DNA from: Marinibium conchae
GTDB lineage: Bacteria > Pseudomonadota > Gammaproteobacteria > Enterobacterales > Alteromonadaceae
NCBI RefSeq assembly: GCF_015595035.1
Contig: NZ_JADNRN010000001.1
Coordinates: 1-64,000, forward strand
Reading direction: 5' to 3'
Length of the DNA stretch: 64,000 nt
Shown: piece by piece, positions 30,382 to 39,692 of the stretch
Position numbering within the stretch: the stretch's first letter is position 1
Layout of the letters: each line of letters opens with the position of its first letter
Notes under the pieces: model-generated
Told to the model about the DNA's origin: nothing
The model's input: the letters and a program-made list of their open reading frames with translations, nothing else
Databases searched by the model: none
Program-made: the position numbers and the translations under genes

Positions 30382-30599
30382 GATGTGTTTCTCTTGTTGA
30401 AAAGGCGAAATCTATACTAAGTTTTGACAGCGATAAAAACAAGAGATCTGTTTATCAGGCTCTGTGTGAGTACTTTGAAAAGTAATGCTCTTATTTCAGG
30501 TGCATTTCTTGCTAGCTGTTGGTATTCTATCAACGACTAACAAAAAGAATAAACAACTAACGTTCTGTTCTCTTGCATATTGAGTGAGCTTTTAAAGGC

Positions 30600-31499
30600 T
30601 TGGATAGTGTTAAAGAGAGTCGTTGTGAACCGAAAGTGAAGAAAATTGTGCTAATAAAAAACAAAGTAGTCATGTTTTTGGCTCTGGTTTGTCTATTTTC
30701 GCAAAGTGCATTCGCCATAAATGCGCCTCTGAATGCGGAAGCAAGGCAGGACAGCGGTAAAACATACAAAAAGGCCAGGATTGCCATCATCATTGACGAT
30801 ATCGGAAACAAGCGTTCTGATGCCGATGCTTTTGCTCTCTCAGAAAAAGTCACCTTTTCGATTCTGCCACACACGCCATTTTCGACAGAGTTTTCCAATT
30901 ATTCTCACCAGCAAGGCCGCGAGGTCATGTTGCACATGCCTATGGAGTCTCTTCATGGTGAGCGTTTAGGCGAAGGAGCCATTGTATCTTCAATGTACCC
31001 TGCTCAAGTTGAAATGGCCTTGCTCATGGCCTTGGAGTCGGTTCCTCATGCTGTTGGGGTAAACAATCACATGGGCAGTAAATTGACTCAAATAACCTTG
31101 CAAATGAATGCGGTAATGGAAGTACTAGATAATAATAATTTATATTTTGTTGACAGCAGAACAACGAAGTTTTCCAAAGCCAGAAAAATAGCGCAACAAC
31201 ATGGTGTCGCAAGTGCTACTCGTCATGTCTTTCTCGATCATTATGCGAATGAGGATTTTCTAGAAAAGCAATTCGATTTACTTATTCGCAAAGCAAAACG
31301 AAATGGTTCTGTTATTGGTATCGCTCACCCTTACCCGGTAACGGTTGAGTTTCTGAAAAACAAATTAGCATCGCTTCCTGAAGATATTGAATTAATTACC
31401 ATGACAGAATACCTTGGGATTAAGCAAGTTCCTGCCTTGAAAAAACCGCGTTTAGCGAGAGAAATAGATCGAAATACAGATGCCGTTGCTCCGGAATAA
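30600..31499 (+). CDS. yibQ: Divergent polysaccharide deacetylase family protein, YibQ type
   Basis: A 299-residue exported protein. A signal-like segment (KKIVLIKNKVVMFLALVCLFSQSAFA) is followed by the NodB-like fold: IAIIIDDIGNKRSDADAF (Asp pair), VTFSILPHTPFS, MLHMPMES, GVNNHMGSKLT (His/Asn metal-site region) and YFVDSRTT. YibQ-type proteins act in the envelope, in some species next to EnvC/CtpA peptidoglycan genes; here it stands alone. The start is uncertain: TTG 30600, GTG 30636 and ATG 30672 are in frame. GTG 30636 fits the signal peptide best. Confidence 0.87.
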   Translation: MDSVKESRCEPKVKKIVLIKNKVVMFLALVCLFSQSAFAINAPLNAEARQDSGKTYKKARIAIIIDDIGNKRSDADAFALSEKVTFSILPHTPFSTEFSNYSHQQGREVMLHMPMESLHGERLGEGAIVSSMYPAQVEMALLMALESVPHAVGVNNHMGSKLTQITLQMNAVMEVLDNNNLYFVDSRTTKFSKARKIAQQHGVASATRHVFLDHYANEDFLEKQFDLLIRKAKRNGSVIGIAHPYPVTVEFLKNKLASLPEDIELITMTEYLGIKQVPALKKPRLAREIDRNTDAVAPE

Positions 31500-31551
31500 A
31501 AAGCATAAATACGCAAGTATCGATTTAACGCTTTTACTACTCTTGGATTAA

Positions 31552-31568
31552 ATGTTATATTATAACGA
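31552..31568 (+). promoter_or_regulatory. Zur-like operator upstream of the MerC-domain gene
   Basis: GTTATA-T-TATAAC (31554-31566) is a perfect palindrome, and with its flanks the site is ATGTTATATTATAACGA. This resembles the gammaproteobacterial Zur box (ATGTTATAWTATAACAT) over its core as I remember it. It lies 56 bp upstream of the ATG at 31622. Fur-family sites of other specificity cannot be excluded. Confidence 0.6.
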
Positions 31569-31621
31569 TGATAGCTCGGGTATTCTGAGTGGGCGGTATA
31601 AGTTAAAGAGTAAATAGCACA

Positions 31622-32107
31622 ATGAACAGCAAAGTTGCTGACATAAAACCACAGGTTATCGACAATAACTTGAATGACAACGAAGTGTCTCAAGTCGAAG
31701 CAGACAAGAAAACATCTAACGTTATCCTAGATAAACTAGGTATTTGGGTATCTAGCTTGTGTGCTTTGCATTGCTTGTTGATACCACTTCTACTGCCAAT
31801 TGCGCCACTAGTTGCTAGTAGTATATTTGCTGAGCAATGGTTCGAGCGTTCAATATTAAGCTTCTCGATTTTGGTAGGCTTTGCTGCCTTGTTTGTAGGC
31901 TTTCATAAATATCATCGTCAACTTTATCCCCTATACAGTTTGGCGCTAGGTGGTTTAATCTATTGGAATAAAGATATCTTCGGGCACGAATTCGAACCAT
32001 TCACTATTGCGGTCGGTGCCTTTCTCATTATTGTTGCGCACGTCACAAACTTACGTTTGTGTAAAAGCTGCCAAAATTGCGAATCTGACTGCCATACTAA
32101 GAAGTGA
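31622..32107 (+). CDS. MerC-domain membrane protein
   Basis: A 161-residue protein. A polar N-terminal segment of about 35 residues is followed by four hydrophobic helices. The first has the MerC-like metal motif CALHCLLIP (Cys47, His50, Cys51). The cytoplasmic tail, LCKSCQNCESDCHTKK, holds Cys147, 150, 153 and 157 and a His. MerC proteins take up mercuric ion in mercury-resistance operons, but no merA, merR or other mer genes are here. The Zur-like palindrome upstream suggests zinc handling instead. This is an inference; the protein could still carry another soft metal. Confidence 0.85.
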   Translation: MNSKVADIKPQVIDNNLNDNEVSQVEADKKTSNVILDKLGIWVSSLCALHCLLIPLLLPIAPLVASSIFAEQWFERSILSFSILVGFAALFVGFHKYHRQLYPLYSLALGGLIYWNKDIFGHEFEPFTIAVGAFLIIVAHVTNLRLCKSCQNCESDCHTKK

Positions 32108-32135
32108 TTTAAGGCTTGCCTTAGTCAAGCCTAGC

Positions 32136-32852
32136 TCATTTATTAGCGCTTATGATCTCACGAGCCCAATCTGGCCGGTCGGTAAATATTCCATCTACCC
32201 CCATTTCTAATAGTTCATTAAGAGTCTCTAAATGATTTACTGTGTAAGACCAGACTTTTAGACCACGTGCATGTGCATCATCCACAAAGTCTGCACTGAG
32301 CACATTCCAGTCAATCGCAGCGATATCCATTCCCATCTGCTCAGCATATTGCGCCAAGTCAAGAGGGCAATGACCGACTAATGCGCCATACTGGATAAAA
32401 GCTTGCTGACGTCGATATTGACTTTTATTTAGACCAGATTTTGTTGCTTTCAACGCACGATGATCGAAGGATGAAATAACCACTTTACAGCGATATGAGT
32501 CGATTAGCTTTGCCACATAAGCCACAAAATCGTCAACATCGTTGAGTGTTTTCAATTCAATGTTGAGTGTTACTTGTTCACCAACAAGGGCTGCTATTTC
32601 GCTAAGAGTGGGTATAGGGTCGCGCTCTTTTACTAATAGCGACCTTACCTCTTCTAAGCTTTTATCAAAAATACGCCCTGTACCGTTCGTGAGTTTATCT
32701 ACGTAGGGGTCGTGAAATACCATAAACTCATGGCCAACTTGGTGCACATCAAGTTCTATCGCATCGATGTCAAGTAATAGCGCTTGAGTAAAGGCTACTA
32801 GGGTGTTTTCGGTGTAAGAAGAGCTAAATCCTCTATGAGCAATTACGAGCAT
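32136..32852 (-). CDS. Glycerophosphodiester phosphodiesterase
   Basis: A 238-residue cytoplasmic GDPD-family enzyme that splits glycerophosphodiesters into glycerol-3-phosphate and an alcohol. MLVIAHRGFSSSYTENT supplies His6-Arg7 and the Glu of the active site, IELDVHQ the metal-binding Glu/Asp, and VFHD the second catalytic His. LNIELKT and GVDGIFTDRPD complete the TIM barrel pattern. No signal peptide, so it is like UgpQ rather than GlpQ. It overlaps the upstream transporter gene by 10 bp, in line with an operon running from psd. Confidence 0.92.
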   Translation of the reverse strand: MLVIAHRGFSSSYTENTLVAFTQALLLDIDAIELDVHQVGHEFMVFHDPYVDKLTNGTGRIFDKSLEEVRSLLVKERDPIPTLSEIAALVGEQVTLNIELKTLNDVDDFVAYVAKLIDSYRCKVVISSFDHRALKATKSGLNKSQYRRQQAFIQYGALVGHCPLDLAQYAEQMGMDIAAIDWNVLSADFVDDAHARGLKVWSYTVNHLETLNELLEMGVDGIFTDRPDWAREIISANK

Positions 32853-33727
32853 GTTTTTACTTTTTGGTTTTCTCTATGCGTATTGATAGTTTCGTATACA
32901 GCAGCCGAAATGACTAGCAAACCGCCCACAATAGTTTGCCAATTCGGCTGTTCATTAATGAGGACCATAGCAAATATCACTGCATAAAAGGGTTGCATGC
33001 AAGCAACCAGCGAGAACGTTTTTGCACGCAAGTGTTTGAGAGCACTGGCCACCATGGCGTGGGGCACAGCGGTAAAAAATATACCAAGTGTGAGTAGCAA
33101 CCAAAGCGTGTTTATATCGATTTTACCCAAGTCGTCAGAGACAAAAAACAATAAGGTGGGGCAGATAATCAGTGTTTGCCATGCCATTGCTTTAGCACCA
33201 GAATAATGTGAAAAATAAGTGCGATGCAATAAATTTCGAATAGCGTACAAAAATGCTGAAAATACTCCAATAATAACCCCTAGGGTTACATCATTATCAA
33301 GTGAAGCGTCGGGCACGATTAGAATGATTCCTACGAGAACGACAATAGCACTTGCGATGTCCTGCCATACCAAACGTATTTTTTCAAAATAGGGCTCAAG
33401 CAGCACGGTAATTACCGGAAAGGTAAATAGGGCGATAATACCCACAGACACACTGGAATACTGCATAGCCATGAAGTAGGTAACCCAATGCACAGCCATG
33501 ATGATGCCTAAGCTAAAAGCGATAAGGTAATCACGACGATTATTTAAGCGCCAGCCTTCTCCCATAAGCTTAGCAACGATAAATAGCACGACACAGGCAA
33601 AGAATGAACGTCCAAAAGTAATGTCTATTGCATTGAGTGGGATTAGTTTAGAAAATAGCGCAGTACCGCCTAATAGCATTACCGTTACATGTAATGAAAT
33701 TAGGCTCTTTTTGACGGGATCCATCAA
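32843..33727 (-). CDS. EamA/DMT-family transporter
   Basis: A 294-residue inner-membrane protein with ten predicted helices in two EamA halves. Typical stretches are ALFSKLIPLNAIDITFGRSFFA, YFMAMQYSSVSVGIIALFTFPVI, LRAKTFSLVACMQPFYAVIFAM and LINEQPNWQTIVGGLLVI. These carriers export amino acids or other metabolites; specificity is unknown. It lies 2 bp after psd and overlaps the GDPD gene. Confidence 0.9.
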   Translation of the reverse strand: MMDPVKKSLISLHVTVMLLGGTALFSKLIPLNAIDITFGRSFFACVVLFIVAKLMGEGWRLNNRRDYLIAFSLGIIMAVHWVTYFMAMQYSSVSVGIIALFTFPVITVLLEPYFEKIRLVWQDIASAIVVLVGIILIVPDASLDNDVTLGVIIGVFSAFLYAIRNLLHRTYFSHYSGAKAMAWQTLIICPTLLFFVSDDLGKIDINTLWLLLTLGIFFTAVPHAMVASALKHLRAKTFSLVACMQPFYAVIFAMVLINEQPNWQTIVGGLLVISAAVYETINTHRENQKVKTCS

Positions 33728-33729
33728 AA

Positions 33730-34617
33730 CTAGACTGTTTCACTTGAATTAACTTCTTCATTTTTACTGCCACTGACATGAGCGAATGGCTGGCCAAGGC
33801 GGGTTATTTGCCCAGCCTGCAGATCGGCAAATTCAATAGCACCAGGTTCGAAACACACCACGATAGTTGAGCCCAATTTAAACAGCCCCATTTCTTCGCC
33901 CTTAGCAAGGTTGATGTCTTCGCCTTCATATTGCCAATGCTGAACGATTTTACTCTCTGGTGGAGTAATATTACCCGCCCACACAGTTTCAATGCTAGCC
34001 ACGATGGTTGCACCAACTAACACAATAGCAAGCTTACCTACCGGCGTATCAAACAAGGTAACGACACGTTCGTTTCTGGCGAATAGACCGGGAACATTCT
34101 GAGCTGTCAACGGGTTGACTGAAAACAGTTCACCAGGCACATGCAACATGTCGGTAAGCTTGCCTTCTATCGGCATATGAATGCGGTGGTAGTCTTTAGG
34201 CGAGAGATAGATAGTGGCAAAGTCACCACCTTTAAACGCTGCTGCCAACTCTGGCTTACCGCCCAATAATGAGGTCAGGCTGTAGTTGTGGCCTTTAGCT
34301 TGGAAAATATCATCACCAATTATCTTGCCAAACTGGCTTACTCGGCCGTCAACACTATGACATAACTCGTTTTTGTCGTCATTGATAGGGCGAATATCAT
34401 TTTTCAATTCTCGCGTGAAGAAAGCATTGAATGTTTTGTAATATGATGGATTGCTATGCTTTGCCTCGTCCATATCAACGTTGAAGGCTTTGATAAAGAT
34501 CTTGATAAAAAACTGGGTAATCACACCAGCTTCAGCCGCAGCCAACCACCCAACTGCTCTTGAAATGGGATGTTTAGGCAAAATATATTGAATGCGAACT
34601 TTAAACCAATCTAACAC
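33730..34617 (-). CDS. psd: Phosphatidylserine decarboxylase proenzyme
   Basis: A 295-residue membrane-associated enzyme making phosphatidylethanolamine from phosphatidylserine. [14 protein letters not shown] holds the LGST self-cleavage site, where Ser becomes the pyruvoyl group of the alpha chain. [12 protein letters not shown] carries the conserved His residues and FARNERVV the substrate-site region. The alpha chain after LGST is about 40 residues, as usual. It lies downstream of rsgA in the same order as in E. coli. Confidence 0.95.
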   Translation of the reverse strand: MLDWFKVRIQYILPKHPISRAVGWLAAAEAGVITQFFIKIFIKAFNVDMDEAKHSNPSYYKTFNAFFTRELKNDIRPINDDKNELCHSVDGRVSQFGKIIGDDIFQAKGHNYSLTSLLGGKPELAAAFKGGDFATIYLSPKDYHRIHMPIEGKLTDMLHVPGELFSVNPLTAQNVPGLFARNERVVTLFDTPVGKLAIVLVGATIVASIETVWAGNITPPESKIVQHWQYEGEDINLAKGEEMGLFKLGSTIVVCFEPGAIEFADLQAGQITRLGQPFAHVSGSKNEEVNSSETV

Positions 34618-34696
34618 TGGGATTTCTCCATTATGAATTCTTCGCCATTGTACATTTAAAGCATTGGCAAGTAAGCCATTAACTTCTTATGAACAA

Positions 34697-35728
34697 TTAC
34701 CCTTTCGAATAAGAGGGTCTGTTCTCGTCTAAAGAGTCAATGATTTTGTGATAGCTTTCGTAACGGTCTTCGGTGATTTTGCCTTCAATCACAGCTTGCC
34801 TGATAAGGCAGCCAGGGTCGCTCCCATGCTTACAATCAGTGAATTTACAACCACCCAAATAGTGACGAAACTCAATAAAGCCAGTACTTACTTTTTCGAC
34901 GGGCAAGTGCCATAGCCCGAACTCACGTACTCCGGGAGAATCAATTAAATCACCACCTTGCTCGAAGTGAAGTAGCTTAGCGGCAGTGGTTGTGTGTTGG
35001 CCTAGACCTGAGTTTTCGGAAATATCCCCTACAACTTCCTGCGCATCGGGCAATAGTTGATTTATGATACTTGATTTTCCTACGCCACTTTGTCCGACAA
35101 ACACACTGATCTTGTCTTTTAATAGTGTGGCTAACTCGGCAATACCTTCTTGGGTTGCGCAGCTGGTATAAACTACGCGGTAGCCAATGTCCTCATAAAC
35201 ATCGACTACTTCAGCCACGTACTCACGGTCTTCATCGCTGAGCAATTCCATTTTGTTGATAACAACAACGGCCTGTATATCGACGTCTTCGCATGCCACC
35301 AAATAACGATCAATGATATGCGCTGAAAGTTGCGGCACAATTGCATTGACTACAATGATTTGATCGATGTTCGCAGCAATAGGCTTTACGCCGTCATAAA
35401 AATCGGGGCGGGTGAGGGTAGACATACGATCAAGCACTACTTCTATAACGCCTCGGTCGCGTTCTTCACTAGATAAACTCGGTCGAAAAATCACGTTGTC
35501 GCCACACACTACCGACTGAATTGTGCGACGGATATGGCATTTATGTATTTCGCCATCAACTAAAGACTCTACGTTCGCATGCTTACCAAAGCGACCAATT
35601 ACGCGGCCTTTTTGTTCTTCGCCCAAGTGCTTATCGTCGTGAGTATGGCCCTTATTCGCCAGGCGTTTCTCACGATTTTCTTTGACTTGACGTTTTTGAC
35701 GATCTGAAAGCTTCGGTTTTTTAGCCAC
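34697..35728 (-). CDS. rsgA: Small ribosomal subunit GTPase RsgA
   Basis: A 343-residue circularly permuted GTPase that helps late 30S maturation. An N-terminal basic tail (KPKLSDRQKRQVKENREKR) is followed by an OB domain (to about 110). The GTPase motifs are in permuted order: NKMEL (G4), then GQSGVGKSSIIN (G1) and DSPG (G3). The C-terminal zinc site is CKFTDCKHGSDPGC. The gene is divergent from orn, as in other gammaproteobacteria. Confidence 0.95.
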   Translation of the reverse strand: MAKKPKLSDRQKRQVKENREKRLANKGHTHDDKHLGEEQKGRVIGRFGKHANVESLVDGEIHKCHIRRTIQSVVCGDNVIFRPSLSSEERDRGVIEVVLDRMSTLTRPDFYDGVKPIAANIDQIIVVNAIVPQLSAHIIDRYLVACEDVDIQAVVVINKMELLSDEDREYVAEVVDVYEDIGYRVVYTSCATQEGIAELATLLKDKISVFVGQSGVGKSSIINQLLPDAQEVVGDISENSGLGQHTTTAAKLLHFEQGGDLIDSPGVREFGLWHLPVEKVSTGFIEFRHYLGGCKFTDCKHGSDPGCLIRQAVIEGKITEDRYESYHKIIDSLDENRPSYSKG

Positions 35729-35827
35729 GATTACCTTAAATTTGCATACTAATTAGGGAATTCCTTGTACGCATGTTACCTTTTTTACGTTATATTTTCA
35801 TTGCATTTAATATTAAACGAGGTGTGC

Positions 35828-36373
35828 ATGTCATTTAATGAAGAGAACTTAGTTTGGATTGATATGGAAATGACGGGATTAGACCCTGAAAGTTGTGTGG
35901 TAATGGAAATTGCTACTATAGTGACTGATAAAGAGTTGAATATTCTTGCTCAAGGGCCTGTCATAGCAGTGCATCAGCCTAGCGAAGTGCTTGATAATAT
36001 GGACGAGTGGTGCGTAAAAACTCACGGTGCAACGGGCTTAACAGAGCGTTGCAGAAACAGCGAATACGACGTTGACGCTGCTGCAAAAGCAACAATTGCA
36101 TTTTTAAAAGAGTATGTTCCTAAAGGAAAGTCACCTTTGTGTGGAAATTCAATAGGTCAAGATCGCCGCTTTCTCGTAAAATATATGCCTGAACTCGAAG
36201 ACTATTTTCATTATCGAAATATTGATGTGAGCACCGTTAAAGAACTCACTGCACGCTGGAAGCCCGACGTATTAAAAGGATTTAAAAAGAAGGGGGTACA
36301 CTTAGCACTCGATGACATCATAGAGTCTATCGATGAAATGAAGTATTATCGGGATACAGTGTTTAAGATATAA
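35828..36373 (+). CDS. orn: Oligoribonuclease
   Basis: The ATG at 35828 follows CGAGGTG; a longer frame from 35765 lacks an RBS. 181 residues. It is a DEDDh 3'-5' exoribonuclease that degrades 2-5 nt RNAs and pGp[11 protein letters not shown] (Asp/Glu), [11 protein letters not shown] (Asp) and [11 protein letters not shown] (His/Asp). Length and sequence are standard for Orn. A link to c-di-GMP breakdown through pGpG is general knowledge of the family. tRNA-Gly follows 91 bp downstream, with its own promoter. Confidence 0.96.
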   Translation: MSFNEENLVWIDMEMTGLDPESCVVMEIATIVTDKELNILAQGPVIAVHQPSEVLDNMDEWCVKTHGATGLTERCRNSEYDVDAAAKATIAFLKEYVPKGKSPLCGNSIGQDRRFLVKYMPELEDYFHYRNIDVSTVKELTARWKPDVLKGFKKKGVHLALDDIIESIDEMKYYRDTVFKI

Positions 36374-36423
36374 GCACTTAATGTGCGAAAATGCATAAAT
36401 ATCAAATTAAATGCAAATTACAC

Positions 36424-36451
36424 TTGCACTGCCCTGATATTTTTGTAAAAT
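36424..36451 (+). promoter_or_regulatory. Promoter of tRNA-Gly
   Basis: TTGCAC (36424-36429), a 16-bp spacer and TAAAAT (36446-36451), followed by a GC-rich discriminator, as in stable-RNA promoters. The tRNA begins 13 bases after the -10 box. Confidence 0.7.
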
Positions 36452-36464
36452 GCGCCTCCAGATT

Positions 36465-36540
<76 letters not shown>

Positions 36541-36545
36541 AATTC

Positions 36546-36577
36546 AAAAAAAGCACAGTATTTACTGTGCTTTTTTG
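36546..36577 (+). terminator. Terminator after tRNA-Gly
   Basis: AGCACAGTA (36552-36560) and TACTGTGCT (36563-36571) form a 9-bp stem, with an A-run before and six T after. Confidence 0.88.
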
Positions 36578-36772
36578 TATCTATACCTCTTCTTCTTTAT
36601 ACAAATTCATCTTCATACAAAACGCTGGTGTAGTTTGCTTCTTTGTTAACTGCTACTACCAAGACATTTTTAAGCTTGCTGTCGTCTTTTTTGATATTTG
36701 CTTATTTCCTAAACAAATCTATTGCGCTACATTACGCTCATCTACTAAATCTTGTATTAGGAAATGGAAAGC

Positions 36773-37612
36773 ATGGAAAACAAAGCATCAAGGTCGATTT
36801 CGATTAAATTATTATTAACGGTAGGTATCATATTTTTGTTCAGTGCCTGCAGCGGCCCTTCAGAAAATAGCGCATCAAATCAGCTTGATAGTTATGACGA
36901 GCTTGATGACAGAGCCTATACTGACAATTATCAAGACAATGATGAAAACGAAGATGGCGACGACTACCAAGAGCCTTATCCGGAATATTGCTTAAGTGGA
37001 AAAGTGAATGTTACTGAATCAACCAATATTGATGAGTTTGATTGTGAAATCGCGGTGGAAGGTAAAAACCGTGGAGATATAAACAATCCTAACGCCATGA
37101 GTGTATCTGTTACCTTGCAAGACAATGAACAGTTAAATAATGCAGGTATTAAGTACTTTACTTTAGACGCAGAAGTTACGGGTGATGCCCCCAAGTTTGC
37201 AATTGGAACCTACACACTAGCGCCTTTTGCGTTGTTAAGCACTGAACAAAAAACACTGCCTGCCATCATGCCTTTCCTACATGACTTTGATAGTAGCTCA
37301 TCCTTTGAAATGGTGATGCCACCAGATCTGCCTTTATTCGCTAACAATTCATCATCAGCTAAGGATAATCGACCTCCTTATTTGCTTGAGTCTGCGTCGT
37401 TCACTATTACTCATGTGGAAGATATCGCGCTAGATGAAGATGAAAAAGAACAACAAGAGATGATGAAAAGCATGGGTATGATAACCGGAAAACAGTATGT
37501 GAAAGGCACTATTAGCGTGTCGATCAAACAATTTGGCAGCAGCGGCAACGACTACGGGCCAGCCACCTTTACTTTTGCAAGTATAAATAGCTGGACCTTC
37601 ATGAAGCAATAG
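36773..37612 (+). CDS. Putative lipoprotein, unknown function
   Basis: 279 residues from ATG 36773; ATG 36764 is in frame but only one base from the AGGA that fits 36773 at 10 bases. The signal is SIKLLLTVGIIFLFSAC with lipobox FSAC, so it is lipid-anchored. An acidic low-complexity stretch follows (DSYDELDDRAYTDNYQDN, then more Asp/Glu), then a beta-rich domain of about 200 residues with two Cys (YCLSG, EFDCEI). I recognise no family. It stands alone, convergent with the SCO gene. Confidence 0.75.
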   Translation: MENKASRSISIKLLLTVGIIFLFSACSGPSENSASNQLDSYDELDDRAYTDNYQDNDENEDGDDYQEPYPEYCLSGKVNVTESTNIDEFDCEIAVEGKNRGDINNPNAMSVSVTLQDNEQLNNAGIKYFTLDAEVTGDAPKFAIGTYTLAPFALLSTEQKTLPAIMPFLHDFDSSSSFEMVMPPDLPLFANNSSSAKDNRPPYLLESASFTITHVEDIALDEDEKEQQEMMKSMGMITGKQYVKGTISVSIKQFGSSGNDYGPATFTFASINSWTFMKQ

Positions 37613-37623
37613 ATATAAGTTAG

Positions 37624-38283
37624 TTATTGCTCCGCTTTAAGCGTTTTAATGTCGGCAATTAAGTAGCTCACTGATGCGCTATTTAGGCCATTGTATACGC
37701 CACGTATATACCTATTTTTATCAATAAGTAATAAGCTTTCTGTATGCAAAAAATCATTCGTATTTTGAATGTTCCCGAGGTCTTCGCTTGCAAAATAGGC
37801 GCCTTTAGCCAACGAATAGATCTTGTCTTTATCACCAGTAAGTAAATGCCATTTACCGCTGACTATGCCATTTTCTTCAGCATAGCTTTTAAGTAAGGCC
37901 ACGGAATCTGTGCTTGGTCTTATTGAATGTTGAATGATAAGAAGTTCAGGGTCATCTAAGAAGGCGTCTTGCACTTCGCTCAATTTTGATCTGACCATAG
38001 GGCATATTCCCGGACACGTACTGAAGAAAAAACCTGCAACATATATCTTGTCTTCTACTGTTTCTTGGCTAATTTCGAGACCATTTTGATTCGTAAAACT
38101 GAATGCAGGGATGCGATGAAAGTTTGCAAGGCTTTTGTCGTCACTTTGCAGCCAATGCGGGCTAAATTCCTCGCTATCGTAGTAGGGCAGTGACTCAGAA
38201 GCATTTGCCGTTGAGTAAAGTAAAGCAGCGCTAACGAGAAATACTAGCTTGCACTTTGTAATAGTCGAAAGAAATTTGTTCAT
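37624..38283 (-). CDS. SCO1/SenC/PrrC-family exported thioredoxin-fold protein
   Basis: 219 residues from ATG 38283, chosen because a signal peptide begins there (MNKFLSTITKCKLVFLVSAALLYSTANA). The thioredoxin fold shows the SCO copper motif FFFSTCPGICPMVRSKL (CX3C) and the third ligand His in FLHTESLLLIDK. SCO proteins deliver copper to or reduce the CuA centre of cytochrome oxidase; some act in thiol redox control. No oxidase genes are near. Its start lies inside the upstream MORN gene (53-bp overlap), which suggests translational coupling. The set runs YHYH, MORN, SCO. Confidence 0.88.
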   Translation of the reverse strand: MNKFLSTITKCKLVFLVSAALLYSTANASESLPYYDSEEFSPHWLQSDDKSLANFHRIPAFSFTNQNGLEISQETVEDKIYVAGFFFSTCPGICPMVRSKLSEVQDAFLDDPELLIIQHSIRPSTDSVALLKSYAEENGIVSGKWHLLTGDKDKIYSLAKGAYFASEDLGNIQNTNDFLHTESLLLIDKNRYIRGVYNGLNSASVSYLIADIKTLKAEQ

Positions 38284-38851
38284 CTTCCAGACCCACACAA
38301 CTATTTGCTTTTTTAAGTCCATAAATCCGTCCGTTTTTGTATTCAAAGTTTGATACAAGCTTACCGTTCTCGCGCCAAGCTTGCTGTAAGCCAGAGGGCT
38401 TTCCATCCTTATAGTGAAATTTCTTAAATTTGTTTCCAGAACGATACCATTGCCAAGCAGTTCCCTCTGGTTTGCCATTTACGTAAAAAAATTCTGAGCG
38501 AGGCGTTCCGTCAAACCACCATGTTCTGCTTACGCCGTCTCTGGCGTTCGACAAATAAAATGATTCGTAGCCCAATATGCCGCCAACGAACCATTTTCTG
38601 GCAAAACCCTCACGCCGGCCATTCACAAATTGATCTTCGGTTGCTATGTCACCGTTGCTATGGTGACTGTACACTGTGCCGGAAAAGGGCTGTTTCTTAT
38701 ATAAACGTTGCCCTCTTTCGTTGAACGTAATAGCAGACTTATCTACATACAAGGTAGCAGGGGCCGGTACCATGATTGATAAATATATTACTGCTCCTAA
38801 GATGAGCATGCTGCATGACAGCGCGATCAATACTTTATATCTAGTTAACAT
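38231..38851 (-). CDS. Membrane-anchored MORN/YwqK-like repeat protein
   Basis: 206 residues from ATG 38851, which overlaps the end of the YHYH gene by 11 bp. One N-terminal helix (about 8-29, VLIALSCSMLILGAVIYLSI) anchors it, facing the periplasm. MORN-like repeats follow over residues 45-190: GTVYSHHSNGDIATEDQFVNG, REGFARKWFVGG, GVSRTWWFDGTPRSEFFYVNG, GTAWQWYRSGNKFKKFHYKDG and GLQQAWRENGKLVSNFEYKNG. Database names link such repeats to YwqK antitoxins, but here a scaffold role is as likely. No partner toxin is seen. Confidence 0.82.
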   Translation of the reverse strand: MLTRYKVLIALSCSMLILGAVIYLSIMVPAPATLYVDKSAITFNERGQRLYKKQPFSGTVYSHHSNGDIATEDQFVNGRREGFARKWFVGGILGYESFYLSNARDGVSRTWWFDGTPRSEFFYVNGKPEGTAWQWYRSGNKFKKFHYKDGKPSGLQQAWRENGKLVSNFEYKNGRIYGLKKANSCVGLEDEQISFDYYKVQASISR

Positions 38852-39692
38852 TACTCGGCGTGCCTTGGAAATTTCCAGGGAATATGAGGTAATTTTCACC
38901 ATTTAGGTACTGTTCGCTGGATATATGATAGTGATACTCAGCATCTTCCGGAGCACCGCCCGTATATAAGGTATTGGATATGTGACCATTAGACTCATCC
39001 AAATCTGTAGGGTAGTCAGCAGTGGAATAACACCTTCTACCAAATATCAAGAATCCGTCTGCTATTACTCCTACAAGGCTATCGTCGTCGTAAGAAATAG
39101 CCTTTGGCTCTAAATGATAGTGATAAGTTTGCGGACCTGTATGAGCTCCATTGCGATCAAAGCCTTGAATTACGCCAAATGATACATCACCGTTTCCTTC
39201 TGAGTCATTGAAGATAGGGGCGCCGCTTATGGCAATGCCTATAGCACCTAAAGGAGTCGCTGAGCTATTGTCCGCGAGAGTAGGGGATACATCAACGGTG
39301 AGTGTGAAGTCGATAGTATAGTCTTCTATATCACCAGGCGATCTTTTTTGATTGAACAAATCTACATCTTCGGGAGCAACGTACAATCCGCTTGCATTGG
39401 CAGAGTCCCAATATGAAGAGCTATGATCAGGTTTGCCCGTTGCTTCAAAAGTGACTGAACAACCATCTTCGGACAAAGCAACTGTGATATTGGGTGCTGC
39501 CACAAATTCAAGAAATGCACTTGATAGCTGAGTTGCGGGCTTGTCACAACCGCTCGTATCAGGTTGGCTTATATCGTTTTCAGTCGTGTCATTAATCAAT
39601 TCACTCTCTGATGAACCATCGCCGCATGCGCTAAGAGCCATGAGTACTCCAACGCACATTAGCGATAGATGAATTTTTTTGTCATTTAGCAT
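38841..39692 (-). CDS. YHYH-domain lipoprotein
   Basis: 283 residues from ATG 39692 (AAGGT 8 bases before). Lipobox LSAC at about residues 19-22 marks an outer-membrane or periplasmic lipoprotein. The YHYH domain covers the C-terminal 170 residues: TYHYHLEP, VGVIADGFLIFGRRC and EYHYHISSEQ, with GAPEDAEYHYH and FPGNFQGTP at the end. The His-rich pairs look metal-binding. The domain's function is not established; it often occurs in marine bacteria. First gene of the overlapping three-gene set. Confidence 0.85.
   Translation of the reverse strand: MLNDKKIHLSLMCVGVLMALSACGDGSSESELINDTTENDISQPDTSGCDKPATQLSSAFLEFVAAPNITVALSEDGCSVTFEATGKPDHSSSYWDSANASGLYVAPEDVDLFNQKRSPGDIEDYTIDFTLTVDVSPTLADNSSATPLGAIGIAISGAPIFNDSEGNGDVSFGVIQGFDRNGAHTGPQTYHYHLEPKAISYDDDSLVGVIADGFLIFGRRCYSTADYPTDLDESNGHISNTLYTGGAPEDAEYHYHISSEQYLNGENYLIFPGNFQGTPSNVN

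Noticed and set aside
31622-32107. Mercury resistance locus
   Set aside because: Only a MerC-domain protein is present; merR, merT, merP and merA are absent.
38231-38851. Toxin-antitoxin system based on the YwqK-like repeats
   Set aside because: No toxin partner is adjacent. MORN repeats alone do not make an antitoxin.
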